The notes: a model not told the origin generated them from the letters alone. A stretch of 35,857 nucleotides of DNA from Promethearchaeota archaeon (GCA_030603385.1 JAUVXW010000040.1:1-35857); one strand, 5' to 3'. Numbered from the stretch's first letter, positions 25,674 to 34,460 are shown. Numbers and translations are program-made.

Positions 25674-27257
25674 TTAAATTTTCCAAGGGCTATAACACCC
25701 TTTTACTTGTAATAAATAATCATCCAATGAGAAATTGAGTGTTTTTTCAGCTTTTTTTAAAGCCCCAAAATTTGCACCATTTTGATAGTAATTTATAAGA
25801 AGATCTGAGACCCTTTGATCGCCTAAGGAGATTAATGTTTGGAGTCTTGCATTTTTTATTATCGTTTTAAAGTTCATAAATTTTATTTTAATTGAGTGTA
25901 TTCTTTTTAGTTCCTTTTCAATTTTCTGATATTTTAGAAATAGTTTGTTTAATTCTTCTTTAAGGTAAAAATTAATTTCTTTTTCATAAGGAGTATTTAA
26001 TTTTGGGATAAGAGGGTTTATATTAACTCTTAATGAGTTATTTTCAAAACCTAATTTATCTATAAATTTTAATAAATTAATTATTTCCTCTATATCTTTT
26101 TCACTTTCATTAGGTAAACCAATCAAAAAGTAAAACTTAATATTTCTTATTTCTGAATTTCTAATTTGAGATAAAACCGAAATTATTTTATCATTTGATA
26201 TCATTTTTCCTAGGGCATATCTAAGACTCTCTGATCCAGCCTCTGGAGCAACTGTAATGGTTTTTATACCTGCTGATTCAAGAATTTGAATTATTTCTGA
26301 AGTAATATGTTCTATACGTAATGAGGGTAGTGTTAATCGTTTTCCTTGATTAATTATATATTCACAGATTTGTTGGAATTTTGGATGTGAGGAAACACAA
26401 GATCCTATAAGACTAATTGTTTCAAAGTCTGAATATTGTATAGCTTTATCAATCACTTCAATTATATTTTCATAGCTTCTATTTCTAAATGGAGAATTAT
26501 GAAAGGATGATATACAAAACTTGCATTTATATGGGCAACCTCGATTTATTTCAATGAAAAAGTTACTCTCAAAAATTGGTTTCTCTCTAGATGATTTAGA
26601 AAGTAATTGATAAATTGGAGTAGGAGAATCATCTAGATTCTTGAGGACAGCTCTCTTTGGATTATGATTTAATGAAGGTATAAATAAACCATCTATTTTT
26701 TTTGCTTGATTTATAAAGTCTGAATAAGAAATCTTTTGATATTTATAATCTTTAAATAAATTGAAAAATATTTCTAAATTAGGCTCAGCATCCCCAATAA
26801 AGAAAAGATCGAATATTTTACTTAATGATATTGGATTAGATGTAATTACCGGTCCACCACCTATAATTAAAGGAAATTCCTTTTTTTCATTAGATATTAA
26901 TTCTTGCCTTTTCTGAAATTTAAGGGGGATATTTGCTTTCTCTAAAATCCAAAGAACATTCTTAAAGTCATTTTCATAATGAAGTGAAAAACCTAATATA
27001 TCAAAATCCCGGGGTAATACTTTATTTTCAATGGAACGTAGAATTCCTTCTGATGAAAAATCATTTGAAGCGGGGAATTTAATCTTTTCTGGTAAAAATA
27101 TACGTTCACAAGCAATATTTTCAAAAGAATTTATTATATGATAGAGTAGTCTAATAGAATACGATGACATCCCTATCTTGTAAACATTAGGATAAATTAA
27201 TCCGAAAGAATAATCTATTGTACGCCAATCCTTAATAATTAAATTTTCAGAAAACAT
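25674..27257 (-). CDS. Radical SAM protein with B12-binding-like N-terminal domain
   Basis: A 527-residue radical SAM enzyme. The N-terminal part (about 1-170) resembles cobalamin-binding-type domains: IYPNVYKIGMSSYSIRLLYH, FDILGFSLHYENDF, FPLIIGGGPVITSNP and LFFIGDAEPN; the cobalt-ligand DxHxxG is not present. The radical SAM core begins IEINRGCPYKCKFC with Cys241, Cys245 and Cys248, then TITVAPEAGSESLRYALGK and KFYFLIGLPNESEKDIEEI, as in methylthiotransferase-like B12 radical SAM proteins. It resembles the uncharacterised family whose members start with a DVYEIGMSN-type strand. Reaction unknown. It directly follows the sir2 gene (stop TAG touching start ATG), so the two are almost certainly co-transcribed. 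Confidence 0.88.
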   Translation of the reverse strand: MFSENLIIKDWRTIDYSFGLIYPNVYKIGMSSYSIRLLYHIINSFENIACERIFLPEKIKFPASNDFSSEGILRSIENKVLPRDFDILGFSLHYENDFKNVLWILEKANIPLKFQKRQELISNEKKEFPLIIGGGPVITSNPISLSKIFDLFFIGDAEPNLEIFFNLFKDYKYQKISYSDFINQAKKIDGLFIPSLNHNPKRAVLKNLDDSPTPIYQLLSKSSREKPIFESNFFIEINRGCPYKCKFCISSFHNSPFRNRSYENIIEVIDKAIQYSDFETISLIGSCVSSHPKFQQICEYIINQGKRLTLPSLRIEHITSEIIQILESAGIKTITVAPEAGSESLRYALGKMISNDKIISVLSQIRNSEIRNIKFYFLIGLPNESEKDIEEIINLLKFIDKLGFENNSLRVNINPLIPKLNTPYEKEINFYLKEELNKLFLKYQKIEKELKRIHSIKIKFMNFKTIIKNARLQTLISLGDQRVSDLLINYYQNGANFGALKKAEKTLNFSLDDYLLQVKGCYSPWKI

Positions 27258-28064
27258 CTATATGCTTAATTCAGATTCACGTTCAATTTTAATTTTTTTG
27301 ATTTCTTCAACAATTAAAGGTAAAATAATTCCTGTTTTATGGTTAAGCACAATTTCAGCTTTATCATCTAAATGTGTAGGCTGGTCATTTACAATTATTA
27401 GTTTACCTCCTCCGCTTAGAGTATATACAGGCAAATCACAAATTGGTGCTACAGTTAATGATGATCCCGCAATTAACATAATATCTGTTTTCTTTGCTAA
27501 ATCGATAGACATATATTTTTCAAATTTTGGGAGATCCTCACCAAATAAAACAACAGATGGTTTTAAAGGTGCGCCGCAATAATTACATAGAGGGGCTGAT
27601 TTTCTACCTTTTTTTAATTTATTTAATACTTGTTCTTTAGTATAACTAGCTCGACACCCAAGACAAGAAAACCTGTTAATGTTTCCATGAACTTCATAAA
27701 CTATTACAGCACCAGCTTTCTGGTGTAGTTCATCCACATTCTGAGTAATAATAGCTTTAATAATTCTCATTTTCTCAAGTTCAGCGAGAGCATAATGACC
27801 AGGATTTGGTTCAGCATCAAACAACGTTGGAGCGATTTCTCTTGCCATTTTCCAGAATTTGGAAGGATCTCTTAAAAAAGACTCAATATCTCCATAAATT
27901 TCTGGTTTATATTTATCCCAAATTCCATCCTCTCCCCTAAAATCAGGTATGCCAGATTCAGTTGAAATTCCGGCTCCTGTTAATATAATAGAATGCTTCG
28001 AATTTACTAATAACTCTGCAGCCTTCTTAATTTTTTCTTTTTGAGAGGTGGTTAGGGTTTTCAT
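27258..28064 (-). CDS. Sir2-family NAD-dependent protein deacylase
   Basis: Removes acyl groups from lysines using NAD+, giving nicotinamide and O-acyl-ADP-ribose. Motifs: GAGISTESGIPDFRG (about 30-44), TQNVDELHQKAG (108-118), the catalytic His126 in YEVHGNINRF, the zinc cysteines Cys134, Cys137, Cys160 and Cys163 (CLGC, CNYC), VVLFGEDLP, GSSLTVAPICDLP and LIIVNDQPT. The 268-residue length and the GEDLP motif suggest a class similar to archaeal Sir2 such as Af-Sir2. Targets may include chromatin proteins of the Alba type or the histone-fold protein encoded at 22.4 kb, but this is conjecture. First gene of a two-gene operon with the radical SAM gene. Confidence 0.95.
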   Translation of the reverse strand: MKTLTTSQKEKIKKAAELLVNSKHSIILTGAGISTESGIPDFRGEDGIWDKYKPEIYGDIESFLRDPSKFWKMAREIAPTLFDAEPNPGHYALAELEKMRIIKAIITQNVDELHQKAGAVIVYEVHGNINRFSCLGCRASYTKEQVLNKLKKGRKSAPLCNYCGAPLKPSVVLFGEDLPKFEKYMSIDLAKKTDIMLIAGSSLTVAPICDLPVYTLSGGGKLIIVNDQPTHLDDKAEIVLNHKTGIILPLIVEEIKKIKIERESELSI

Positions 28065-28230
28065 TATTTAATTTTTTAAGAGTTATATAGCTAATAAATT
28101 TATATATGCGATTTAAGAAAAAATATAATGCTTCGATCTAAAAAAATTAAATAAAATTAAATTTCTTAAAAGTTATTAACGATATAAGAGCTCATTAATT
28201 ATCTTTTCAAAAATTCTTAGAGTTATTTCT

Positions 28231-29124
28231 ATGATCACTGGTTTTACAATTATATTAGAAGAGGATATTCTTTATTGTTCAGATAATAAAAAATATAATT
28301 CCTTTGAGATAATCCTATTTTTAGAAAAACTATTGCGCAGTATAAACCCTAGAAATACTTGGCGCTTGAAAAAAATTTGTTATAAGGATCAGAAAATAGG
28401 AAGAGAAAGAATAATTGTAAAACACATAGTTACAAAGAAACACCAGAACTTGTTTTTTTGTATTATTGGTAATTTTAATGTAGGATCTGAGGAAACCTTT
28501 AAAATTGTAAATGAATTTAGTAAGCAAGTTAAACTCCACTATAAAAATCTAGCTGAATTAAAAAATGCCTCTGAAGAATCTACATTCAATGATGTAATCT
28601 CTTTAATTACGACATATTTAAAGGATAAGTATACAGAACCATTAGAAGAAGAAGTAATTTTTAATGGAAATGAGAATAATTCTAAAAATACAATTCTTTA
28701 TGCAGGAATATCATCTCAAGGATTACCTATCATATCTCAACTTTATGATACAGATCTTCTTATGAATTTAGCACGAGAAAAAACCAATGAAAATATTGAG
28801 CTATTCACCTCAGATCTTTCTGCAAAATTAGAAACTATTTCGATGAATACTCAAATTCGAGCAAAAAAAAGAATAAAAGAAATCCATTTCATTGATAATG
28901 AAGATCTAAAATATAAAATGATTATCTTATTTGGAAATATTAATGGCTACTCATTAGATTTTGTTGCTTCCGGGAATTTCTACAAAATTAAGGCTATTTT
29001 TAAACAATTTAAATCTAAAATGTTATTAGATGCTATTTTTCTGAAGGAATTTGCAGGGGATTTAAAACCTTATAAACACTTAAAACAACATCTTAATGAA
29101 ATTGTTAAAGAATTTGATGAGTAA
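28231..29124 (+). CDS. Second longin-like Asgard protein
   Basis: A 297-residue soluble protein without known catalytic motifs. The N-terminal module (about 1-110) begins MITGFTIILEEDILYCSDNK and continues with an amphipathic helix FEIILFLEKLLRSI, strands IVKHIVTKKHQNLFFCIIG, and a helix FKIVNEFSKQVKLHYK. The second module (about 150-297) has NTILYAGISSQGLPIIS, AKLETISMNTQIRAKK, KMIILFGNINGYSLDFVASG and a closing helix. Both fit the longin or roadblock size and strand order. It resembles in organisation, but not closely in sequence, the protein at 24.2 kb. These folds are typical partners of small GTPases; none is encoded in this window. Confidence 0.7.
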   Translation: MITGFTIILEEDILYCSDNKKYNSFEIILFLEKLLRSINPRNTWRLKKICYKDQKIGRERIIVKHIVTKKHQNLFFCIIGNFNVGSEETFKIVNEFSKQVKLHYKNLAELKNASEESTFNDVISLITTYLKDKYTEPLEEEVIFNGNENNSKNTILYAGISSQGLPIISQLYDTDLLMNLAREKTNENIELFTSDLSAKLETISMNTQIRAKKRIKEIHFIDNEDLKYKMIILFGNINGYSLDFVASGNFYKIKAIFKQFKSKMLLDAIFLKEFAGDLKPYKHLKQHLNEIVKEFDE

Positions 29125-29142
29125 ATTACATAAATCTTACCT

Positions 29143-29205
29143 ATTAAAGCAGTCATATTAGCTGCAGGTGAGGGAAAGATTATAAAAAAATCCAATCTAA
29201 ATTGA
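29143..29205 (+). pseudogene. Remnant of a sugar-nucleotidyltransferase N-terminus
   Basis: Reading from 29143 gives IKAVILAAGEGKIIKKSNLN and then a TGA stop at 29203. IKAVILAAGEG is the signature start of NTP-transferase proteins (normally MKAVILAAGxGTRL, the nucleotide-binding loop). Nothing of the rest follows, no good start codon precedes it (ATT only), and the convergent acyl-CoA dehydrogenase gene ends at 29216. It is most simply the last trace of a lost nucleotidyltransferase gene. A chance match in 20 residues is possible but the motif is quite specific. Confidence 0.5.
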
Positions 29206-29215
29206 TTATTAGCTT

Positions 29216-30961
29216 TTATTGAATTACCATATCTACTTGCATTTCTTGATTTTTCCTTTTTTTAAATTCACGTAATAATTTTGAAAATTTCTGTGGTTTA
29301 CCCTTATAATTAAGTTCTCTAAGAGCTTGTTCTTGATAAGCAATGAAGAGCCTATTAGATAATTCTTCCCAATCACGACAAATTGCTAAAGTTTTTTGAT
29401 CATTTCTAAGAAGACTATCATGAGATATTATTCTTGTGAATTCTGATACATATTTTTCAATAAGATCTGAGTCAGCTCCTTTTAGTAAATCTCTACAAAA
29501 GTCGTCTGCAGGATACCAATAGTTTACTCTAGAAAGATCTCGATGAATCTGAGTGAGGAGGACGTTTCTTGGTCCCTCCCACAATTCCATAATCATAGAA
29601 TCACGATGTAATCGTGGAAAAGATAAAAAATCTTCCATAATCCCATGACCTCCAAAAAATGAAATTGCTTTTCGTATCATTGCTGGAGCTTCATCAGCAA
29701 CTACGATTTTTTGCAACATTATTAATTCACGTAATCTAAAGCGGTGTTTGCGTTCCTCGATGTTATCTATTTTTTCTAATTCTCTTATCCCACTAATCAG
29801 TTCTTCTCCAAAATGAATATACTCTGAATATACTTTAAATACTCCAGCAGCACTTCTCTTAGAATAATGATCTAAATCATTTATTTGGTTAATCATTAAT
29901 GGAAACGAAGAAATCGGAACATCAAAAGCAGTTCTAAATTGTGAATATAATATTGCTTCTCTTGCGACCCGTAAAGCACCAGCAGCCATTCCAAAAGCCA
30001 CATGAATTCTAGACAGTGAAAGAACAATCCCAACAATATCAGCAAGACCCTTTTCAAGAGGACCGATAGGATATGCTACTGCTCCGTTATAAGTAATTTC
30101 TGCTGTTGGTAACTCCGCAGTTCCCAACTTTTGTTTTAATCTATCAATAGTGAAGGAGTTTCTTATTTCTCTTTCTTTATTTCCAGGAAACCAGGAAGGA
30201 ACAACAAAAGCAGCAACTCTAGTAGAGGATTCTACTCCTTTTGGTTTTGCTGTAACAATAGCATAATCAGCATGGGTTGCAGAACAGAAAAATTTTTGCC
30301 CATATAACCTCCAACAATTTGAAATTCCATCCGAACCCTCTTCTTTTTCGAAAACAACTTCTACAAGATTAGCAGGAACGTCACTTCCACCTTGAATTTC
30401 GCTTACAAATTGTGCGCCTACAGCATATTCTCCTTTTTTTCCATCTCGAATATGCTTAAGAATTTTCTTCGCTTCAGGGCCCAATGTATCCTCATATTTT
30501 TGCATAAGTTCAACAGCTCCGTGTGAACACGCCACAGGGCACATAACACCTGCTTCTCCATTCTCGTATAGTAAAAACATTTTAATAAATCTACTCCAAG
30601 GAGTATTTCTTACAGGATCAAAAAGACCAAGACTGAAAACTTCTTGTTCTAATGTTTCAGTTTCCAAACAGCGTTCAATTCTATCTATTCTATGATTATG
30701 AGCATCGTAGTGTCTAAGTTTTGTCACTTTTATTCGATTTTCTAACTCATTTGCTTTTTCAGCAAGATTTCTAAATCTAAAAGAAACATAATCTGAGAGC
30801 GCTCTAAGATCCCGATCAATTTGTTCAAACTCATCCCCGGTATATTTCCTAACTAATGCTTGGAAAAAATCATCATCAGAGTAATAGTTGAAATTGTCTC
30901 TTACAAACAAATAATCATCAAAATTATATTGATTATTACGGTTTCCCTCTTGATTTGACAT
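29216..30961 (-). CDS. Acyl-CoA dehydrogenase family protein, AidB-like
   Basis: A flavoprotein of the acyl-CoA dehydrogenase superfamily, 581 residues, longer than the usual 380-400. The N-terminal extension (about 1-100) includes YDAHNHRIDRIE, very like the segment before the first domain in AidB-type proteins. Core segments include VMCPVACSHGAVELM, GAQFVSEIQGGSDVP, WRLYGQKFFCSATHADYAIVTAKP, RLKQKLGTAELPTAEITYNG, RIHVAFGMAAGALRVAREA and the C-terminal FFGGHGIMEDF and ELWEGPRNVLL. The WEG motif places the Glu at the FAD-active site. Whether it oxidises an acyl-CoA or, like AidB, has a different role is undecided. It could partner the acyl-CoA synthetase at the left end of the window. No ETF or thiolase genes lie beside it. 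Confidence 0.9.
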   Translation of the reverse strand: MSNQEGNRNNQYNFDDYLFVRDNFNYYSDDDFFQALVRKYTGDEFEQIDRDLRALSDYVSFRFRNLAEKANELENRIKVTKLRHYDAHNHRIDRIERCLETETLEQEVFSLGLFDPVRNTPWSRFIKMFLLYENGEAGVMCPVACSHGAVELMQKYEDTLGPEAKKILKHIRDGKKGEYAVGAQFVSEIQGGSDVPANLVEVVFEKEEGSDGISNCWRLYGQKFFCSATHADYAIVTAKPKGVESSTRVAAFVVPSWFPGNKEREIRNSFTIDRLKQKLGTAELPTAEITYNGAVAYPIGPLEKGLADIVGIVLSLSRIHVAFGMAAGALRVAREAILYSQFRTAFDVPISSFPLMINQINDLDHYSKRSAAGVFKVYSEYIHFGEELISGIRELEKIDNIEERKHRFRLRELIMLQKIVVADEAPAMIRKAISFFGGHGIMEDFLSFPRLHRDSMIMELWEGPRNVLLTQIHRDLSRVNYWYPADDFCRDLLKGADSDLIEKYVSEFTRIISHDSLLRNDQKTLAICRDWEELSNRLFIAYQEQALRELNYKGKPQKFSKLLREFKKRKNQEMQVDMVIQ

Positions 30962-31121
30962 TATTTTTACCTAATTCTTAATATTTTTAAGAGCTATTAA
31001 AATAATAGGTTAGAATTAATATTAATATATGAATTAGAGAATAAATTACTTTACTCATAAAAATGATATAACAAGTATTCTTAATTATTTAAAAGCTTAA
31101 AATAAGATAATAGTAGTAGTA

Positions 31122-31928
31122 TTAGGAACTTTTTTCTTCTTTATTACTCTCTTCACTTTTTTCTGATGAATCTGATTTAACAGTTCGCCGTGAAGTGTTT
31201 GTTCTGGTTTGAGTAAGTTTCTTAACATTTATTCTTTCAGAGCGTCTTATTTCTGATTTTCGAGATCTTTTAACATCGACTTCAATAATTTCAAATTGAT
31301 CATCAGGGATTACCTTATCTTCTCCACCTTCAGGAATAGATAGAAGTTTACTCTTAACTACGACACAATTTGTTAAGGGATAAATTGTTTTAGCCACTCT
31401 CTGAATTTGATTTTTAAATTCTCCATAAATTACACCCGCTATAAATTTCTCATGGTCAAGTGATTTAGCAAATTCCCTTAAAATCTCTCTCATAATTTTA
31501 CGAATTAAAACAATTTGGGAATTTCTTGCTCTTTTTAAAGTTGTACAAATTGTAGTTAATCGAAAAATGTATCCATCCTTAGTAGTTAAATTTAAAATCG
31601 TTTGTACTTTTGAACTACCTCTACCGACTAATGATCGTATGAAATCATTTGTGTATTGATGTCCGATAAAAATAGCATTGCATTTTTTCGCTTCATTATT
31701 CACATCACTAACTTGAAATTTTAGCTTCAAACTAATATCAGAATATTTTCCAGTGAAATCAAAAAGAAGAGTTTCAATAGTTCTTCCCATTACATTATCC
31801 TCGAAACCTAGAATTTCACCAATAGGTTTAAAATTGAATATCTTTGGTGTAATTATTTGGTACCAGGATTTATCTTTAAAGGAAACTTTTTTAAGGCTTG
31901 GTTTTTTTTTTCTTGCTCTCGAACTCAC
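31122..31928 (-). CDS. rps3ae: 30S ribosomal protein eS1 (S3Ae)
   Basis: Archaeal and eukaryotic small-subunit ribosomal protein. Characteristic segments: KDKSWYQIITPKIFNFKPIGEI, TLLFDFTGKYSDISLKLKFQ, KCNAIFIGHQYTNDFIRSLV, DGYIFRLTTICTTLKRARNS, and YPLTNCVVVKSKLLSIP. The C-terminal about 45 residues are a charged Ser/Lys/Arg/Glu tail, probably disordered and binding RNA. I chose GTG at 31928 because GGGAGGA (complement of 31935-31941) lies six bases upstream; an open frame extends to a TTG at 31952, but that would overlap the uS15 stop and bury the ribosome binding site inside the coding region. It follows uS15 with a 13-base gap in a two-gene operon. Confidence 0.93.
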   Translation of the reverse strand: MSSRARKKKPSLKKVSFKDKSWYQIITPKIFNFKPIGEILGFEDNVMGRTIETLLFDFTGKYSDISLKLKFQVSDVNNEAKKCNAIFIGHQYTNDFIRSLVGRGSSKVQTILNLTTKDGYIFRLTTICTTLKRARNSQIVLIRKIMREILREFAKSLDHEKFIAGVIYGEFKNQIQRVAKTIYPLTNCVVVKSKLLSIPEGGEDKVIPDDQFEIIEVDVKRSRKSEIRRSERINVKKLTQTRTNTSRRTVKSDSSEKSEESNKEEKSS

Positions 31929-31941
31929 TTTTAGTCCTCCC

Positions 31942-32400
31942 TTATCTCGCAACTAGTGTTCTAATTTTCTCTGGGTCATATTTAAAATCAGCAGCTAATA
32001 CTTTTTTCTTTTTATAGTATTTAATTAGTCGATATATTTTAGCTTCAGTTCTATTTAGACCTTTTTTAGTTTCTAAATCTTTATGATTGTTCTCGAGGTG
32101 TTTTCTAATATTTAATGCTCTTGTTACTAAATTGGATAAGTCTTCCGGAAGTGGTTCTTTGATATCATTTGATTCAAGAATTTGACTAACCTTTTTACCT
32201 GCCACAATTTTAACCAAGGGTACTCCACGAGAATCTCTCATAATAGTACCTATCATTGATTTTGAATGTCCTCTTCTAGCTAACTTAACAACTTCATTCT
32301 CAACTTCACCGGGACTTAATTCCACCCAAACGGGTTTCTCGAGTCTAGCAGGTCTAGTGGAACCACTTTTTCCTTTCTTTCTGCTATGCATCCGAGCCAT
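31942..32400 (-). CDS. rps15: 30S ribosomal protein uS15 (S15P/S13e)
   Basis: Small-subunit ribosomal protein. The start MARMHSRKKGKSGSTRPARL is the archaeal/eukaryotic N-terminal extension absent from bacterial S15. The family core follows: VENEVVKLARRGHSKSMIG, MRDSRGVPLVKIVAGKKV, LNIRKHLENNHKDLETKKGL, and a C-terminal IYRLIKYYKKKKVLAADFKYD. The length of 152 is standard. It is first in the pair with eS1, and its stop is TAA just before the eS1 ribosome binding site. A 225-base divergent gap separates it from the HAM1/RdgB gene. Confidence 0.96.
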   Translation of the reverse strand: MARMHSRKKGKSGSTRPARLEKPVWVELSPGEVENEVVKLARRGHSKSMIGTIMRDSRGVPLVKIVAGKKVSQILESNDIKEPLPEDLSNLVTRALNIRKHLENNHKDLETKKGLNRTEAKIYRLIKYYKKKKVLAADFKYDPEKIRTLVAR

Positions 32401-32625
32401 TTTTCGCTCATCTAATCTATTGCTTTAGAGATTTTTAAAATATTATTATACCAAAAATAAAGAAATATACAAAATAAAGTTTTGGATAAAGCTCTGGAAA
32501 GGTACTAAATTTATTTTTAAAATCAAAAAATTATTCAGTACTTAAAACAGAATTCAAAATATCTTCATTGAGCTTTTTATTTAGATTTAAAAAATAACTA
32601 AAAATATTGCATAATTATAGTATTT

Positions 32626-33210
32626 ATGACCAATAATGAAAACACTGTTTACTTTATTACTGGAAATAAATATAAATTTCGAGAAGTTTCTGAAATTTTC
32701 AAGAAAAAGAAGATAAAGTATGACTTAGAACAAAAAGATATTAAAACGACTGAAATACAAGCTCAAACGTTAAAAGATGTAGCTTTATTTAAATTAAATA
32801 GCGTAAAATGCAAAATGAAAGGTTCCTTTTTCATAGAAGATGCTGGCTTTTTTGTAGATATCCCCCTTGAAGGATTCCCCGGGGTATATTCTTCATATGT
32901 ATTAAAGACTATAGGCAATGAGGGAATACTTAAATTGATTAATGATTTTGATAGGTCAGTAGCTCATTTCTCAGCAATTATCGCATTTTATTTTAAACCA
33001 ATTGATAAAACTTTATTTTTTGAAGGACTAGTTGAAGGAAAAGTTTCAAAAACAATCAGAGGTAAAGGAGGATTCGGATTTGACCCTATATTTATCCCGA
33101 ATATCATCTTAGATAAAACCTTTGCTGAGCTATCTACTGAGGAAAAGAATAAAATTTCCCATAGAGGTCAAGCATTAGGAAAATTATTAGAATTCTTAGA
33201 AAAGAATTGA
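32626..33210 (+). CDS. Non-canonical purine NTP pyrophosphatase (RdgB/HAM1)
   Basis: This house-cleaning enzyme hydrolyses XTP, ITP and dITP to the monophosphate and pyrophosphate, keeping deaminated purines out of nucleic acids. Motifs: FITGNKYKFREVSEIF at the N-terminus, FFIEDAGFFVDIPLEGFPGVYSS with the catalytic acid region, RGKGGFGFDPIFIP, and TFAELSTEEKNKISHRGQAL near the C-terminus, all in family order. 194 residues is normal. It is divergent from uS15 and convergent with the RNase III gene, stops 19 bases apart. Confidence 0.94.
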   Translation: MTNNENTVYFITGNKYKFREVSEIFKKKKIKYDLEQKDIKTTEIQAQTLKDVALFKLNSVKCKMKGSFFIEDAGFFVDIPLEGFPGVYSSYVLKTIGNEGILKLINDFDRSVAHFSAIIAFYFKPIDKTLFFEGLVEGKVSKTIRGKGGFGFDPIFIPNIILDKTFAELSTEEKNKISHRGQALGKLLEFLEKN

Positions 33211-33229
33211 AAAAAAAGGGATTAGATAT

Positions 33230-33961
33230 TTAAATTTCTCCTATTTTTAAATAATTTAAAATTTTGAGGTAGATATCTCTTTCAGCATCCTTTTTATTAC
33301 CAAATGCATTTGATTTAAGATCCTCAGGGAGTTTAATTAATATTTCTTGTGTATATCTCTCGACTATTTGCGGGTTTTTTGCTATCCAATTTGGATCATG
33401 TTCATAACCACTTTTGTCATACTCAAGTTTAATTATAATACCAGTTTTGAATTTTTCCTGTAAGAATTCTAATAATTCATTTTTATTATTTGGTATTGAA
33501 TTCTCAATAATTGAATCTAAATCCTCATAGAAGGGATTAATCATTTTTTCTTCAACTATAGTGAAGTCATATTCCGAATCAAAAAAAATTGCTCCACATA
33601 TAGCTTCAAATACATCAGCTAAAATCCTTGTTCCCTTAACTGGTTGTTTCTCAGTTTTAAATATAAACTCTTGTAAATTCATTCTATTTGCAACTCTTCT
33701 TAAGGCTTTATCGCTTTCTAAGGAGGCTTTTATTTTTGTAATATTACCAGGATCTTTTATTCCTTGATGATATAATTTTAATATAAAAACAATTTTAATA
33801 ACAGCGTCTCCCAGTGTTTCTAAAAACTCATAGTCCGGTTTCCCTAATTCGTTTCCTAGCCTTGGAGTAGTTAGTGCTTCAGCTAGAAGTTGTTCATTGT
33901 TAAACTTGTAATATATAAATTCCTGGAATTTTCTTAATTTTTCTTTCATAATCTCAAGCAT
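33230..33961 (-). CDS. rnc: Ribonuclease III
   Basis: A double-stranded-RNA endonuclease. The RNase III domain (residues about 5-150) has FLETLGDAV with Glu48 and Asp52, and ADVFEAICGAIFFDSE with Asp116 and Glu119; these match the four Mg-binding acids of bacterial RNase III in spacing (4 and 3). The signature is slightly altered (YEFLETLGDAV where NERLEFLGDAV is usual). The C-terminal region (about 158-240) begins NKNELLEFLQEKFK, the opening helix of a dsRNA-binding domain, and ends with NKKDAERDIYLKILNYL, the closing helix; a longer-than-usual loop between strands lies at about 180-200. RNase III is uncommon in archaea. Divergent from the coiled-coil gene at 34.0 kb. Confidence 0.87.
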   Translation of the reverse strand: MLEIMKEKLRKFQEFIYYKFNNEQLLAEALTTPRLGNELGKPDYEFLETLGDAVIKIVFILKLYHQGIKDPGNITKIKASLESDKALRRVANRMNLQEFIFKTEKQPVKGTRILADVFEAICGAIFFDSEYDFTIVEEKMINPFYEDLDSIIENSIPNNKNELLEFLQEKFKTGIIIKLEYDKSGYEHDPNWIAKNPQIVERYTQEILIKLPEDLKSNAFGNKKDAERDIYLKILNYLKIGEI

Positions 33962-34020
33962 TTCTATTTAACAATTATTTTCAGTTAAATTTAAAAATTT
34001 AGAGAAAACTTAATTTATAT

Positions 34021-34443
34021 ATGGAAAGAGGAAATAAGGATGAAATTCTCAATATGATTAAGGAGATTGAGAAAAAGAATTCAGAAATAGAAAAATATCT
34101 CTCAAGATTATCAATTTTATCAAGAAATGAGACTCTTAAGAATATAATGAATAACATAATTGAATCTAATAGCATTTTACAAGAAATAGAAAAATCTAAA
34201 GGAAAACATCTACATACAGAAGTAAAAGAACAAGTAAATGCGTTACAGTATCTCGTCGATAATTTTATTTCTAAAATTCAAGAAAAGCCTACAAAAAAAA
34301 TCATTTACTTGAGAGAGTTTCTTGAAAACTTTCCATCAATATCTAGTAATGATAAGGATGTAATCATAAACTCATTAAAGGATGAAAAAAATAAAGATAA
34401 ACTAAGAGAAAAAATGAGTTCCTTAGTTAGTATTTTCTTATAA
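34021..34443 (+). CDS. Coiled-coil hypothetical protein
   Basis: A 140-residue, highly charged, all-helical protein with heptad-like spacing from about residue 5 to 110 (DEILNMIKEIEKKNSEIEKY, then NALQYLVDNFISKIQ). I recognise no family. It lacks Cys, signal peptide and membrane segments. It is divergent from the RNase III gene over a 59-base gap, which contains the TATA-like tttatat just before its ATG, so its message may be leaderless. Confidence 0.65.
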   Translation: MERGNKDEILNMIKEIEKKNSEIEKYLSRLSILSRNETLKNIMNNIIESNSILQEIEKSKGKHLHTEVKEQVNALQYLVDNFISKIQEKPTKKIIYLREFLENFPSISSNDKDVIINSLKDEKNKDKLREKMSSLVSIFL

Positions 34444-34460
34444 ATCTTTCAATTTGTAGG

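Noticed and set aside
31929..31952. TTG start for eS1 overlapping uS15
   Set aside because: The GTG at 31928 has a strong, well-placed ribosome binding site which would be within the coding sequence if the TTG were used.
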